Shown: positions 5,793 to 7,103 of the stretch, in pieces | How the letters are laid out: each line of letters begins with the position of its first letter | Numbering within the stretch: position 1 is the first letter of the stretch | NCBI GenBank assembly: GCA_020216655.1 | Contig: JAIWNU010000196.1 | Location: 1 to 7,103 of the forward strand | Length of the DNA stretch: 7,103 bases | Source: Treponema sp. | Lineage (GTDB): Bacteria; Spirochaetota; Spirochaetia; Treponematales; Breznakiellaceae | Direction of reading: 5' to 3' | Made by a program: the position numbers and the translations under genes | Notes under the pieces: generated by a model | What the model saw: the letters and a program-made list of their open reading frames with translations, nothing else | Told to the model about the DNA's origin: nothing | The model's database searches: none

Positions 5793-7017
5793 ACTGCAAG
5801 CAGTAATCATTAAAGAATTCAAAGCCACTGCGGCAAATAAAACCTTTGTCATTATCACTCTCTTAGGGCCCTTTCTGATTCTCGCAATTACGGTCTTGCC
5901 AAATCTTCTCACAAGCAATCCGAACATGAATAAACCAAATAAGCCCGTGGCAATCTATACCAGTGTAAACGAAATCTACGAGCAAATTGCCCAAGCCTTG
6001 GATAACCAAGCTATACCGCCTATCCGTATTACTGATCTTTCGGAAGGTAAATCCAAGGTGCTTTCTGAACAGTACGCGGGGATCCTTGAAATTCCCGAAG
6101 CATGGCCTCGGGAGGAAGCGCGGTTTTATAGTTCTACCGGTATGGAAGCCATGCTGTACAGTATGATAAACGAAATGCTCAATGCTCTGGCTATGGAATG
6201 GAATAGCAAGGAACTGGGACTCAAGCAAGATACGATCAGGGTTCTACTCAGTAAGCCCGATTTCAGGGTGGTTAAGCTCGGTAAAGACATGAAAGAAGAA
6301 ACTAAAACTAACGAAGACTTTTTAGGGATCCTCTTTACCGTCCTCAGTTTTGTCATGATGATCTACATGACGGTGCTCCTGTATGGACAGCTCATAGGGC
6401 GGTCAGTTGTACAGGAAAAAACAAGCAAAACCGTGGAAATTATGCTTTCGAGCCTTTCGGCACGGGAACTTATGTTTGGGAAAATACTGGGGCTTGGAAT
6501 CGCGGGCCTCATTCAGTACGGGGTATGGTTTGGCATGGGAATTGCGCTGATTACCCTTGTTGGACCAGCATTGCATGTTCAGCTCCCGCAGGCCATAACG
6601 GTGAGCAATTTTATTTGGCTCATCGTATTTTTTATTTTGGCTTTCTTTCTCTACGGAGCTTGCTATGCGGCCCTTGGCGCTGCAGCGGAGGACGAACACC
6701 ACTTGGGCCAGCTTGCGTGGCCCCTCATCATCTTTTTAGTTATACCCATGGTCATGATAAGTCCTATGATCATGAACCCCAAAAGTCTTTTTGTAGTGAT
6801 TTTATCTTATTTTCCCATGACAGCCCCAATTGTCATGCTGGTACGGATTCTTGTCTCCATGCCGCCTGTATGGGAAATCACCCTTTCGCTTGGGATTATA
6901 CTATGTTCTGTGATCGGATCTGGGTTTCTTGGAGCTAAAATTTTCCGTGTTGGTATTTTGATGTACGGAAAGCGGCCCAAGTTTGATGAGGTTCTTCGCT
7001 GGATACGGATTAAGTGA
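5785..7017 (+). CDS. ABC-2 type permease, NatB/YhaP type
   Basis: A 410-residue integral membrane partner of the ATPase encoded just upstream. A first membrane helix at about 21-40 is followed by an extracytoplasmic domain of about 135 residues (41-178). Five or six helices then cluster at about 179-204, 233-260, 274-296, 311-329, 335-357 and 364-385. The short loop G-R-S-V-V-Q-E-K-T-S-K-T-V-E-I (205-219) after the second helix is typical of ABC2_membrane_3 permeases and probably contacts the ATPase. The C-terminal R-V-G-I-L-M-Y-G-K-R-P (388-398) is typical of NatB-like proteins. ATG 5785 is chosen because GAGGAGG lies six bases upstream and the start overlaps the ATPase stop (ATGCGTAA). A same-frame start at 5713 would lie deep inside the ATPase gene. 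One-helix-plus-domain followed by a helix bundle is the expected topology. The substrate cannot be read from sequence. Confidence 0.92.
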   Translation: MRKLQAVIIKEFKATAANKTFVIITLLGPFLILAITVLPNLLTSNPNMNKPNKPVAIYTSVNEIYEQIAQALDNQAIPPIRITDLSEGKSKVLSEQYAGILEIPEAWPREEARFYSSTGMEAMLYSMINEMLNALAMEWNSKELGLKQDTIRVLLSKPDFRVVKLGKDMKEETKTNEDFLGILFTVLSFVMMIYMTVLLYGQLIGRSVVQEKTSKTVEIMLSSLSARELMFGKILGLGIAGLIQYGVWFGMGIALITLVGPALHVQLPQAITVSNFIWLIVFFILAFFLYGACYAALGAAAEDEHHLGQLAWPLIIFLVIPMVMISPMIMNPKSLFVVILSYFPMTAPIVMLVRILVSMPPVWEITLSLGIILCSVIGSGFLGAKIFRVGILMYGKRPKFDEVLRWIRIK

Positions 7018-7018
7018 C

Positions 7019-7033
7019 GGGCCATCCTGGCCC
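7019..7033 (+). terminator. Hairpin after the ABC operon, weak terminator candidate
   Basis: GGGCCATCCTGGCCC forms a perfect 6-bp GC-rich stem with a TCC loop, starting one base after the permease stop. The downstream bases are pyrimidine-rich (CTCTTCCTCCC) but not a true T-run, so intrinsic termination is uncertain. Bases 7034-7103 hold no gene that I can see. They end in A7 (7087-7093) followed by GAGCCGCCTG, which may be half of another hairpin continuing outside the window. Confidence 0.45.
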
Positions 7034-7103
7034 CTCTTCCTCCCTGCCGGTCGGCGGTCCCTCCGTTTCAAGTCCAGCGCCTGGTTAAAAAAAGAGCCGC
7101 CTG

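Overview
The window holds seven protein-coding loci in three blocks. The base composition is moderate, coding density is high, and the product set fits an anaerobic or facultative bacterium: a glycyl-radical enzyme with its activase, a membrane GGDEF protein, a DUF2804 protein, a small lipoprotein with a loose lipobox (Phe at -3), and a NatAB/YhaQP-type ABC exporter. A spirochaete of the Treponema group is my best guess. It is an inference from gene content and the loose lipobox only. No rRNA, tRNA, insertion sequence or CRISPR array was seen.

Left block (1-691, + strand): the 3' part of a membrane-anchored diguanylate cyclase. Its reading frame is open to the window edge, so its N-terminus lies outside. 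It converges on the next block with only 7 bases between stop codons.

Middle block (699-4754, - strand), in transcription order: a putative lipoprotein broken by a one-base frameshift, a DUF2804 protein, YjjI (a short glycyl-radical enzyme) and YjjW (its radical-SAM activase with two extra 4Fe-4S motifs). yjjI and yjjW are 17 bases apart and form a clear enzyme/activase pair. Their upstream region is the most interesting non-coding part of the window. It has a good sigma70-like promoter (TTGTCA, 17 bases, TACAAT). One perfect dyad lies over the -10 box, and a second perfect dyad lies right after it at the predicted transcription start. A leader of about 185 bases follows, with several possible stems, and ends in a consensus Shine-Dalgarno.

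Right block (4881-7017, + strand): an ABC ATPase and an ABC-2 permease that overlap by 8 bases, divergent from the lipoprotein gene. The AT-rich gap between them carries candidate promoters in both directions. A short hairpin follows the permease stop.

No wholly new system is evident. The items most worth a second look are the double-dyad promoter and leader of yjjI-yjjW, the YjjI active-site motif without the CxE glutamate, the frameshifted lipoprotein, and the apparently leaderless start of the DUF2804 gene.
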